DNA from: Anthonomus grandis grandis | Taxonomy: Eukaryota; Arthropoda; Insecta; Coleoptera; Curculionidae | Direction of reading: 5' to 3' | NCBI RefSeq assembly: GCF_022605725.1 | Contig: NC_065564.1 | Location: 10,828,698 to 10,892,697 of the forward strand | Length of the DNA: 64,000 bases | Part shown: positions 40,309 through 52,293 of the stretch, piece by piece | Layout: every line of letters starts with the position of its first letter | Numbering within the stretch: position 1 is the first letter of the stretch | The notes under the pieces: generated by a model | Databases searched by the model: none | What the model saw: only the letters and a program-made list of their open reading frames with translations | Told to the model about the DNA's origin: nothing | Translations under genes and position numbers: made by a program

Positions 40309-41018
40309 CTGGTTATGTCCAAAACCTAAAAAGGATCATTTGAGTCATCTTGTATAATCTAAATATTAATTTTAAAATAAATTTGAATCATAGATAACCG
40401 TAGTTGAGTATTTTTTTGAAACACAATACATCAAAATATTATAAAAAATTATTTAGGGTTAAACAAATTATATCTAAAAACTAAATTGAAATCATATCGG
40501 AACAATAGCTATAGGTAATAGTAATCGATTTTCTTTATTCTGGTTATGTCCAAAACTTAAAAAGGATCATTTGAGTTATCTTGTATAACCTACATATTAT
40601 TTTAAAATATATGTGAATAATTGATGACCGTAATAGTAAGATATGACTATTTTTTTAAAACACAATACATCAAACTAATTTTAAAAATCATTTAGGGATT
40701 ATCAAATTATATCTAAAAATTAAATTAAAATTAAATCGGAACAATCGCCAACGCTATTAGTTATTATATTTTCTTAATTCTTGTTGTGTTCAAACTGTAA
40801 AAACATCATTTGGCTATCTTGTATATGCGAAATAGTAAATTTAATTTATATTCGAATAATAGATAACACTAATAGTGTGAAATATGCTCATTTTTTTAAA
40901 AAATAATTCAACAGAAAAATTTTAAAAATAATTTACAGTACATCAAATGAACCTCAAAAATTAATTTGGAATCAAATCGGACAATGCTATAATGATTAGT
41001 CGTTCTATTTTCTTTATC
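40309..41018 (+). repeat. Trimer unit M1d-M1c-M2c (710 bp)
   Basis: Copy of 21,156-21,865. It shares ACCTACATATT with that copy but not with the relative at 49,206, which keeps ACCTAAATATT. Confidence 0.85.
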
Positions 41019-44000
41019 CTGGTTATGTCCAAAACACAAAAAGGATCATTTGAGTCATCTTGTATAACCTAAATAATAATTTTAAATTATATTTGAATAA
41101 TAGATAACCGTAAATGAGTGAGATATGACTATTTTATTTTAACACAATACATCAAAATATTTTTAAAAATCATTTAGGGTTAATCAAATTATATCTAAAA
41201 ATTAAATTAAAATTAAATCGGAACAATCGTTAACGCTATTAGTTGTTATATTTTCTTAATTCTTGTTGTGTTCAAACCGTAAAAAACATCATTTGGCCAT
41301 CTTGTATGTGCAAAATAGTAAATTTAAATTATATTTGAATAATAGATAACAGTAATAGAGTGAGATATAATTATTTTATTAAAAAACAATTCATAAGAAA
41401 AATTTTAAAAATAATTTACAGTACATCAAATGAACTTCAAAAATTAAATTGGAATCAAATCGGACAATGCTATAATGATTAATCGTTCTATTTTCTTAAC
41501 CCTGGTTATGTCCAAAACTTAAAAAGGATCATTTGAGTCATCTTGTATAACGTAAATATTAATTTTAAATTATATTTGAATAATTGATAACCGTAATAGT
41601 GAGATATGACTATTTTCTTAAAACACAATACATCAAACTAATTTTAAAAATCATTTAGGGATTATCAAATTATATCTGAAAATTAAATCGGAACAATCGT
41701 TAACGCTATTAGTTATTATATTTTCTTAATTCTTGTTGTGTTCAAACCGTAAAAAACATCATTTGGCTATCTTCTATGTGCAAAATAGTAAATTTAAATT
41801 ATATTCGAATAATAAATAACAGTAATAGAGTGAGATATAATTATTTTATTAAAAAATAATTCATAAGAAAAATTTTAAAAATAATTTACAGTACATCAAA
41901 TGAACTTCAAAAATTAAATTGGAATCAAATCGGACAATGCTATAATGATTAATCGTTCTATTTTCTTTACCCTGGTTATGTCCAAAACACAAAAAGGATC
42001 ATTTGAGTCATCTTGTATAACCTAAATAATAATTTTAAATTATATTTGAATAATAGATAACCGTAAATGAGTGAGATATGACTATTTTATTTTAACACAA
42101 TACATCAAAATATTTTTAAAAATCATTTAGGGTTAATCAAATTATATCTAAAAATTAAATTAAAATTAAATCGGAACAATCGTTAACGCTATTAGTTGTT
42201 ATATTTTCTTAATTCTTGTTGTGTTCAAACCGTAAAAAACATCATTTGGCCATCTTGTATGTGCAAAATAGTAAATTTAAATTATATTCGAATAATATAT
42301 AACAGTAATAGAGTGAGATATAATTATTTTATTAAAAAACAATTCATAAGAAAAATTTTTAAAATAATTTACAGTACATCAAATGAACCTCAGAAATTAA
42401 ATTGGAATCAAATCGGACAATGCTATAATGATTAATTGTTCTATTTTCTTTATCCTGGTTATGTCCAAAACACAAAAAGGATCATTTGAGTCATCTTGTA
42501 TAACCTAAATAATAATTTTAAATTATATTTGAATAATAGATAACCGTAAATGAGTGAGATATGACTATTTTATTTTAACACAATACATCAAAATATTTTT
42601 AAAAATCATTTAGGGTTAATCAAATTATATCTAAAAATTAAATTAAAATTAAATCGGAACAATCGTTAACGCTATTAGTTATTATATTTTCTTAATTCTT
42701 GTTGTGTTCAAACCGTAAAAAACATCATTTGGCTATCTTCTATGTGCAAAATAGTAAATTTAAATATATTCGAATAATAGATAACAGTAATAGAGTGAGA
42801 TATAATTATTTTATTAAAAAACAATTCATAAGAAAAATTTTAAAAATAATTTACAGTACATCAAATGAACCTCAAAAATTAATTTGGAATCAAATCGGAC
42901 AATGCTATAATGATTAATCGTTCTATTTTCTTAACCCTGGTTATGTCCAAAACTTAAAAAGGATCATTTGAGTCATCTTGTATAAGCTAAATATTAATTT
43001 TAAAATAAATTTGAATAATAGATAACCGTAAATGCGTGAAATATGACTATTTTATTTAAACACAATACATCAAAATATTTTAAAAAATCATTTAGGGTTA
43101 ATCAAATTATATCTAAAAATTAAATTAAAATTAAATCGGAACAATCGTTAACGCTATTAGTTGTTATATTTTCTTAATTCTTGTTGTGTTCAAACTGTAA
43201 AAAACATCATTTGGCCATCTTGTATGTGCAAAATAGTAAATTTAAATTATATTCGAATAATAGATAACAGTTATAGAGTGAGATATAATTTTTTTTATTA
43301 AAAAACAATTCATAAGAAAAATTTTAAAAATAATTTACAGTACATCAAATGAACTTCAAAAATTAAATTGGAATCAAATCGGACAATGCTATAATGATTA
43401 ATCGTTCTATTTTCTTAACCCTGGTTATGTCCAAAACACAAAAAGGATCATTTGAGTCATCTTGTATAACCTAAGTAATAATTTTAAATTATATTTGAAT
43501 AATAGATAACCGTAAATGAGTGAGATATGACTATTTTATTTTAACACAATACATCAAAATATTTTTAAAAATCATTTAGGGTTAATCAAATCATATCTAA
43601 AAATTAAATTAAAATTAAATCGGAACAATCGTTAACGCTATTAGTTATTATATTTTCTTAATTCTTGTTGTGTTCAAATCGTAAAAAACATCATTTGGCT
43701 ATCTTCTATGTGCAAAATAGTAAATTTAAATTATATTCGAATAATAGATAACAGTAATAGAGTGAGATATAAATATTTTATTAAAAAACAATTCATAAGA
43801 AAAATTTTAAAAATAATTTACAGTACATCAAATGAACTTCAAAAATTAAATTGGAATCAAATCGGACAATGCTATAATGATTAATCGTTCTATTTTCTTA
43901 ACCCTGGTTATGTCCAAAACTTAAAAAGGATCATTTGAGTCATCTTGTATAACGTATATATTAATTTTAAATTATATTTGAATAATTGATAACCGTAATA

Positions 44001-44106
44001 GTGAGATATGACTATTTTCTTAAAACACAATACATCAAACTAATTTTAAAAATCATTTAGGGATTATCAAATTATATCTGAAAATTAAATCGGAACAATT
44101 GTTAAG

Positions 44107-45664
44107 GCTATTAGTTATTATATTTTCTTAATTCTTGTTGTGTTCAAACCGTAAAAAACATCATTTGGCTATCTTCTATGTGCAACATAGTAAATTTAAA
44201 TTATATTCGAATAATAAATAACAGTAATAGAGTGAGATATAATTATTTTATTAAAAAACAATTCATAAGAAAAATTTTAAAAATAATTTACAGTACATCA
44301 AATGAACTTTAAAAATTAAATTGGAATCAAATCGGACAATGCTATAATGATTAATCGTTCTATTTTCTTAACCCTGGTTATGTCCAAAACTTAAAAAGGA
44401 TCATTTGAGTTATCTTGTATAACATAAATATTAATTTTAAATTATATTTGAATAATTGATAACCGTAATAGTGAGATATGACTATTTTCTTAAAACACAA
44501 TACATCAAACTAATTTTAAAAATCATTTAGGGATTATCAAATTATATCTGAAAATTAAATCGGAACAATCGTTAACGCTATTAGTTATTATATTTTCTTA
44601 ATTCTTGTTGTGTTCAAACCGTAAAAAACATCATTTGGCTATCTTCTATGTGCAAAATAGTAAATTTAAATTATATTCGAATAATAGATAACAGTAATAG
44701 AGTGAGATATAATTATTTTATTAAAAAATAATTCATAAGAAAAATTTTAAAAATAATTTACAGCACATCAAATGAACTTCAAAAATTAAATTGGAATCAA
44801 ATCGGACAATGCTATAATGATTAATCCTTCTATTTTCTTTATCCTGGTTATGTCCAAAACACAAAAAGGATCATTTGAGTCATCTTGTATAACCTAAGTA
44901 ATAATTTTAAATTATATTTGAATAATAGATAACCGTAAATGAGTAAGATATGACTATTTTATTTTAACACAATACATCAAAATATTTTTAAAAATCATTT
45001 AGGGTTAATCAAATCATATCTAAAAATTAAATTAAAATTAAATCGGAACAATCGTTAACGCTATTAGTTATTATATTTTCTTAATTCTTGTTGTGTTCAA
45101 ACCGTAAAAAACATCATTTGGCTATCTTCTATGTGCAAAATAGTAAATTTAAATTATATTCGAATAATAAATAACAGTAATAGAGTGAGATATAATTATT
45201 TTATTAAAAAACAATTCATAAGAAAAATTTTAAAAATAATTTACAGTACATCAAATGAACTTTAAAAATTAAATTGGAATCAAATCGGACAATGCTATAA
45301 TGATTAATCGTTCTATTTTCTTAACCCTGGTTATGTCCAAAACTTAAAAAGGATCATTTGAGTTATCTTGTATAACATAAATATTAATTTTAAATTATAT
45401 TTGAATAATTGATAACCGTAATAGTGAGATATGACTATTTTCTTAAAACACAATACATCAAACTAATTTTAAAAATCATTTAGGGATTATCAAATTATAT
45501 CTGAAAATTAAATCGGAACAATCGTTAACGCTATTAGTTATTATATTTTCTTAATTCTTGTTGTGTTCAAACCGTAAAAAACATCATTTGGCTATCTTCT
45601 ATGTGCAAAATAGTAAATTTAAATTATATTCGAATAATAGATAACAGTAATAGAGTGAGATATA
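44107..45664. repeat. Tandem duplication, 953-bp unit (2 dimers)
   Basis: 44,107-44,711 recurs at 45,060-45,664 (offset 953). Both contain the rare ATGAACTTTAAAAATT (44,302 and 45,255) and TTATCTTGTATAACATAAAT. The same 953-bp duplication is seen at 57,054-59,040, but only one copy is present in the intervening relative at about 53,190. Copy number of this unit therefore differs between otherwise matching blocks. Confidence 0.82.
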
Positions 45665-46237
45665 AATATTTTATTAAAAAACAATTCATAAGAAAAATTT
45701 TAAAAATAATTTACAGTACATCAAATGAACTTCAAAAATTAAATTGGAATCAAATCGGACAATGCTATAATGATTAATCGTTCTATTTTCTTAACCCTGG
45801 TTATGTCCAAAACTTAAAAAGGATCATTTGAGTCATCTTGTATAACGTAAATATTAATTTTAAATTATATTTGAATAATTGATAACCGTAATAGTGAGAT
45901 ATGACTTTTTATTTTGAAACACAATACATCAAACTAATTTTAAAAATCATTTAGGGTTAATCAAATTATATCTAAAAATTGAAATAAAATTAAATCGGAA
46001 CAATCGCCAACGCTATTAGTTATTATATTTTCTTAATTGTTGTTGTGTTCAAACCGTAAAAACATCCTTTGGCTATCTTGTATATGAGAAATAGTAAATT
46101 TAATTTATATTCGAATAATAGATAACAGTAATAGTGTGAGATATGATCATTTTTTTAAAAAACAAATCATCAGAAAAATTTTAAAAATAATTTACAGTAC
46201 AACAAATGAACTTCAAAAATTAAATTGAAATCAAATC

Positions 46238-46248
46238 GTACGTACGTT
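46238..46248. other. Private CGTACGTACGT expansion
   Basis: Where the equivalents at about 10,103, 54,656 and 59,666 read ATCGTACAATGC, this unit reads ATCGTACGTACGTTGC, four bases longer with a tandem CGTA. It is the only such tract in the window and a self-complementary one (ACGTACGT). Confidence 0.85.
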
Positions 46249-46281
46249 GCTATAATGATTAATCGTTCTATTTTCTTAACA

Positions 46282-47002
46282 CTGGTTATGTCCAAAACTT
46301 AAAAAGGATCATTTGAGTCATCTTGTATAACCTAAATATTAATTTTAAAATAAATTTGATTCATAGATAACCGTAATTGAGTAAGATATGACTATTTTTT
46401 TGAAACACAATACATCAAAATATTATAAAAAATTATTTAGGGTTAAACAAATTATATCTAAAAACTAAATTGAAATCATATCGGAGTAATAGCTATAGGT
46501 AATAGTAATCGATTTTCTTTATTCTGGTTATGTCCAAAACTTAAAAAGGATCATTTGAGTTATCTTGTATAACCTAAATATTATTTTAAAATATATGTGA
46601 ATAATTGATGACCGTAATAGTGAGATATGACTATTTTTTTAAAACACAATACATCAAACTAATTTTAAAAATCATTTAGGGATTATCAATTTATATCTAA
46701 AAATTAAATTAAAATTAAATCGGAACAATCGCCAACGCTATTAGTTATTATATTTTCTTAATTCTTGTTGTGTTCAAACCGTAAAAACATCATTTGGCTA
46801 TCTTGTATATGCGAAATAGTAAATTTAATTTATATTCGAATAATAGATAACACTAATAGTGTGAAATATGCTCATTTTTTTAAAAAATAATTCAACAGAA
46901 AAATTTTTAAAATAATTTACAGTACATCAAATGAACCTCAAAAATTAATTTGGAATCAAATCGGACAATGCTATAATGATTAATCGTTCTATTTTCTTTA
47001 TC
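46282..47002 (+). repeat. Trimer unit M1d-M1c-M2c (721 bp)
   Basis: M1d 46,282-46,523 (long form), M1c 46,524-46,763, M2c 46,764-47,002. Related to the trimer at 10,144. It carries GGAGTAATAGC where other M1d copies have GGAACAATAGC. Confidence 0.84.
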
Positions 47003-47248
47003 CTGGTTATGTCCAAAACACAAAAAGGATCATTTGAGTCATCTTGTATAACCTAGATAATAATTTTAAATTATATTTAAATAATAATAACCGTAAATGA
47101 GTGAGATATGACTATTTTATTTTAACACAATACATCAAAATATTTTTAAAAATCATTTAGGGTTAATCAAATTATATCTAAAAATTAAATTAAAATTAAA
47201 TCGGAACAATCGTTAACGTTATTAGTTATTATATTTTCTTAATTCTTG

Positions 47249-47262
47249 TTGAATAAAAAAAA
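47249..47262. other. 9-bp contraction at an M1/M2 boundary
   Basis: Same CTTGTTGAATAAAAAAAATC contraction as at 11,111; no other copies in the window. Confidence 0.8.
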
Positions 47263-47692
47263 TCATTTGGCTGTTTTGTATATGCGAAATAGTAAATTTA
47301 AATTATATTCGAATAATAGATAACAGTAATAGAGTGAGATATAATTATTTTATTAAAAAACAATTCATAAGAAAAATTTTAAAAATAATTTACAGTACAT
47401 CAAATGAACTTCAAAAATTAAATTGGAATCAAATCGGAAAATGCTATAATGATTAATCGTTCTATTTTCTTAACCCTGGTTATGTCCAAAACTTAAAAAG
47501 GATCATTTGAGTCATCTTGTATAACGTAAATATTAATTTTAAATTATATTTGAATAATTGATAACCGTAATAGTGAGATATGACTATTTTCTTAAAACAC
47601 AATACATCAAACTAATTTTAAAAATCATTTAGGGATTATCAAATTAAATCGGAACAATCGTTAACGCTATTAGTTATTATATTTTCTTAATT

Positions 47693-48024
47693 CTTGTTGT
47701 GTTCAAACCGTAAAAAACATCATTTGGCTATCTTCTATGTGCAAAATAGTAAATTTAAATTATATTCGAATAATAAATAACAGTAATAGAGTGAGATATA
47801 ATTATTTTATTAAAAAATAATTCATAAGAAAAATTTTAAAAATAATTTACAGTACATCAAATGAACTTCAAAAATTAAATTGTATTGATATAATTATTTT
47901 ATTAAAAAATAATTCATAAGAAAAATTTTAAAAATAATTTACAGTACATCAAATGAACTTCAAAAATTAAATTGGAATCAAATCGGACAATGCTATAATG
48001 ATTAATCGTTCTATTTTCTTTACC
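47693..48024 (+). repeat. Enlarged M2 (332 bp) with 92-bp partial tandem duplication
   Basis: Third copy of the partial duplication, with the same TATT filler. It has AATTTACAGTAC in the second segment, the ancestral state relative to 39,039. Confidence 0.86.
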
Positions 48025-48507
48025 CTGGTTATGTTCAAAACACAAAAAGGATCATTTGAGTCATCTTGTATAACCTAAATAATAATTTTAAATTATATTT
48101 GAATAATAGATAACCGTAAATGAGTGAGATATGACTATTTTATTTTAACACAATACATCAAAATATTTTTAAAAATCATTTAGGGTTAATCAAATTATAT
48201 CTAAAAATTAAATTAAAATTAAATCGGAACAATCGTTAACGTTATTAGTTATTATATTTTCTTAATTCTTGTTGTGTTCAAACCGTAAAAAACATCATTT
48301 GGCTATTTTGTATATGCGAAATAGTAAATTTAAATTATATTCGAATAATAGATAACAGTAATAGAGTGAGATATAATTATTTTATTAAAAAACAATTCAT
48401 AAGAAAAATTTTAAAAATAATTTACAGTACATCAAATGAACTTCAAAAATTAAATTGGAATCAAATCGGACAATACTATAATGATTAATCGGTCTATTTT
48501 CTTAACC

Positions 48508-48736
48508 CTGGTTATGTCCAAAACTTAAAAAGGATCATTTCAGTCATCTTGTATAACCTAAATATATATTTGAATAATAGATAACAGTAATAGAGTGAGA
48601 TATAATTATTTTATTAAAAAACAATTCATAAGAAAAATTTTAAAAATAATTTACAGTACATCAAATGAACTTCAAAAATTAAATTGGAATCAAATCGGAC
48701 AATGCTATAATGATTAATCGTTCTACTTTCTTAACC
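48508..48736 (+). repeat. 229-bp hybrid M1/M2 monomer
   Basis: Fifth copy of the hybrid, in the second 6.7-kb block, followed by the GTGTAAAAACCGTAAAAAAC boundary variant. Confidence 0.83.
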
Positions 48737-49205
48737 CTGGTTATGTCCAAAACTTAAAAAGGATCATTTGAGTCATCTTGTATAACGTAAATATTAATTT
48801 TAAATTATATTTGAATAATTGATAACCGTAATAGTGAGATATGACTATTTTCTTAAAACACAATACATCAAACTAATTTTAAAAATCATTTAGGGATTAT
48901 CAAATTATATCTGAAAATTAAATCGGAACAATCGTTAACGCTATTAGTTATTATATTTTCTTAATTCTTGTTGTGTAAAAACCGTAAAAAACATCATTTA
49001 GCTATTTTGTATATGCGAAATAGTAAATTTAAATTATATTCGAATAATAGATAACAGTAATAGAGTGAGATATAATTATTTTATTAAAAACAATTCATAA
49101 GAAAAATTTTAAAAATAATTTACAGTACATCAAATGAACTTCAAAAATTAAATTGGAATCAAATCGGACAATGCTATAATGATTAATCGTTCTATTTTCT
49201 TAACC

Positions 49206-49915
49206 CTGGTTATGTCCAAAACCTAAAAAGGATCATTTGAGTCATCTTGTATAATCTAAATATTAATTTTAAAATAAATTTGAATCATAGATAACCGTAG
49301 TTGAGTATTTTTTTGAAACACAATACATCAAAATATTATAAAAAATTATTTAGGGTTAAACAAATTATATCTAAAAACTAAATTGAAATCATATCGGAAC
49401 AATAGCTATAGGTAATAGTAATCGATTTTCTTTATTCTGGTTATGTCCAAAACTTAAAAAGGATCATTTGAGTTATCTTGTATAACCTAAATATTATTTT
49501 AAAATATATGTGAATAATTGATGACCGTAATAGTAAGATATGACTATTTTTTTAAAACACAATACATCAAACTAATTTTAAAAATCATTTAGGGATTATC
49601 AAATTATATCTAAAAATTAAATTAAAATTAAATCGGAACAATCGCCAACGCTATTAGTTATTATATTTTCTTAATTCTTGTTGTGTTCAAACTGTAAAAA
49701 CATCATTTGGCTATCTTGTATATGCGAAATAGTAAATTTAATTTATATTCGAATAATAGATAACACTAATAGTGTGAAATATGCTCATTTTTTTAAAAAA
49801 TAATTCAACAGAAAAATTTTAAAAATAATTTACAGTACATCAAATGAACCTCAAAAATTAATTTGGAATCAAATCGGACAATGCTATAATGATTACTCGT
49901 TCTATTTTCTTTATC
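49206..49915 (+). repeat. Trimer unit M1d-M1c-M2c (710 bp)
   Basis: M1d 49,206-49,436 (short form), M1c 49,437-49,676, M2c 49,677-49,915. Counterpart of 40,309-41,018 in the 6.7-kb pair. Confidence 0.85.
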
Positions 49916-52280
49916 CTGGTTATGTCCAAAACACAAAAAGGATCATTTGAGTCATCTTGTATAACCTAAATAATAATTTTAAATTATATTTGAATAATAG
50001 ATAACCGTAAATGAGTGAGATATGACTATTTTATTTTAACACAATACATCAAAATATTTTTAAAAATCATTTAGGGTTAATCAAATTATATCTAAAAATT
50101 AAATTAAAATTAAATCGGAACAATCGTTAACGCTATTAGTTGTTATATTTTCTTAATTCTTGTTGTGTTCAAACCGTAAAAAACATCATTTGGCCATCTT
50201 GTATGTGCAAAATAGTAAATTTAAATTATATTTGAATAATAGATAACAGTAATAGAGTGAGATATAATTATTTTATTAAAAAACAATTCATAAGAAAAAT
50301 TTTAAAAATAATTTACAGTACATCAAATGAACTTCAAAAATTAAATTGGAATCAAATCGGACAATGCTATAATGATTAATCGTTCTATTTTCTTAACCCT
50401 GGTTATGTCCAAAACTTAAAAAGGATCATTTGAGTCATCTTGTATAACGTAAATATTAATTTTAAATTATATTTGAATAATTGATAACCGTAATAGTGAG
50501 ATATGACTATTTTCTTAAAACACAATACATCAAACTAATTTTAAAAATCATTTAGGGATTATCAAATTATATCTGAAAATTAAATCGGAACAATCGTTAA
50601 CGCTATTAGTTATTATATTTTCTTAATTCTTGTTGTGTTCAAACCGTAAAAAACATCATTTGGCTATCTTCTATGTGCAAAATAGTAAATTTAAATTATA
50701 TTCGAATAATAAATAACAGTAATAGAGTGAGATATAATTATTTTATTAAAAAATAATTCATAAGAAAAATTTTAAAAATAATTTACAGTACATCAAATGA
50801 ACTTCAAAAATTAAATTGGAATCAAATCGGACAATGCTATAATGATTAATCGTTCTATTTTCTTTACCCTGGTTATGTCCAAAACACAAAAAGGATCATT
50901 TGAGTCATCTTGTATAACCTAAATAATAATTTTAAATTATATTTGAATAATAGATAACCGTAAATGAGTGAGATATGACTATTTTATTTTAACACAATAC
51001 ATCAAAATATTTTTAAAAATCATTTAGGGTTAATCAAATTATATCTAAAAATTAAATTAAAATTAAATCGGAACAATCGTTAACGCTATTAGTTGTTATA
51101 TTTTCTTAATTCTTGTTGTGTTCAAACCGTAAAAAACATCATTTGGCCATCTTGTATGTGCAAAATAGTAAATTTAAATTATATTCGAATAATATATAAC
51201 AGTAATAGAGTGCGATATAATTATTTTATTAAAAAACAATTCATAAGAAAAATTTTTAAAATAATTTACAGTACATCAAATGAACCTCAGAAATTAAATT
51301 GGAATCAAATCGGACAATGCTATAATGATTAATTGTTCTATTTTCTTTATCCTGGTTATGTCCAAAACACAAAAAGGATCATTTGAGTCATCTTGTATAA
51401 CCTAAATAATAATTTTAAATTATATTTGAATAATAGATAACCGTAAATGAGTGAGATATGACTATTTTATTTTAACACAATACATCAAAATATTTTTAAA
51501 AATCATTTAGGGTTAATCAAATTATATCTAAAAATTAAATTAAAATTAAATCGGAACAATCGTTAACGCTATTAGTTATTATATTTTCTTAATTCTTGTT
51601 GTGTTCAAACCGTAAAAAACATCATTTGGCTATCTTCTATGTGCAAAATAGTAAATTTAAATATATTCGAATAATAGATAACAGTAATAGAGTGAGATAT
51701 AATTATTTTATTAAAAAACAATTCATAAGAAAAATTTTAAAAATAATTTACAGTACATCAAATGAACCTCAAAAATTAATTTGGAATCAAATCGGACAAT
51801 GCTATAATGATTAATCGTTCTATTTTCTTAACCCTGGTTATGTCCAAAACTTAAAAAGGATCATTTGAGTCATCTTGTATAAGCTAAATATTAATTTTAA
51901 AATAAATTTGAATAATAGATAACCGTAAATGCGTGAAATATGACTATTTTATTTAAACACAATACATCAAAATATTTTAAAAAATCATTTAGGGTTAATC
52001 AAATTATATCTAAAAATTAAATTAAAATTAAATCGGAACAATCGTTAACGCTATTAGTTGTTATATTTTCTTAATTCTTGTTGTGTTCAAACTGTAAAAA
52101 ACATCATTTGGCCATCTTGTATGTGCAAAATAGTAAATTTAAATTATATTCGAATAATAGATAACAGTTATAGAGTGAGATATAATTTTTTTTATTAAAA
52201 AACAATTCATAAGAAAAATTTTAAAAATAATTTACAGTACATCAAATGAACTTCAAAAATTAAATTGGAATCAAATCGGA

Positions 52281-52293
52281 CAATGATTAATCG
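52281..52293. other. 8-bp deletion in M2 (loss of GCTATAAT)
   Basis: The near-invariant CGGACAATGCTATAATGATT is reduced to CGGACAATGATT. It can be explained by slippage between the two AATG copies flanking CTATAATG. The same deletion is at 56,339 but not in the matching copy at 43,380, so it arose after the 8.9-kb duplication and before the 4,058-bp one. Confidence 0.87.

Larger units (their letters stand above)
30302..43772. repeat. 13.5-kb segmental block, copy 2 (offset 19,153)
   Basis: Second copy of 11,149-24,619. The only difference I noticed is AATTAACAGTACATC at about 39,039 where copy 1 (about 19,886) and the third relative (about 47,937) have AATTTACAGTACATC. Near-identity over 13 kb makes this one of the youngest large events in the window, or else an assembly effect. 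No gene or foreign insert is present. Confidence 0.87.
38424..45139. repeat. 6.7-kb segmental block, copy 1 (offset about 8,897)
   Basis: Recurs at 47,322-54,028. Offset is 8,898 bp at the left, 8,897 after a 1-bp loss near 49,090, and 8,889 after an 8-bp loss at 52,281. The left edge is the switch point of the chimeric M2. The right edge is TGCAAAATAG facing TGCAAAACAG, after which the copies follow different units. It overlaps the right part of the second 13.5-kb block, so the two duplications share sequence and can be ordered. Confidence 0.86.
45506..47300. repeat. Older segmental copy, paired with 9,376-11,148
   Basis: Partner of 9,376-11,148, lying between the two 6.7-kb copies. It contains a trimer, the CTTGTTGAATAAAA contraction and a private CGTACGTACGT expansion. 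After about 47,322 the sequence becomes the second copy of the 6.7-kb block. Confidence 0.78.
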
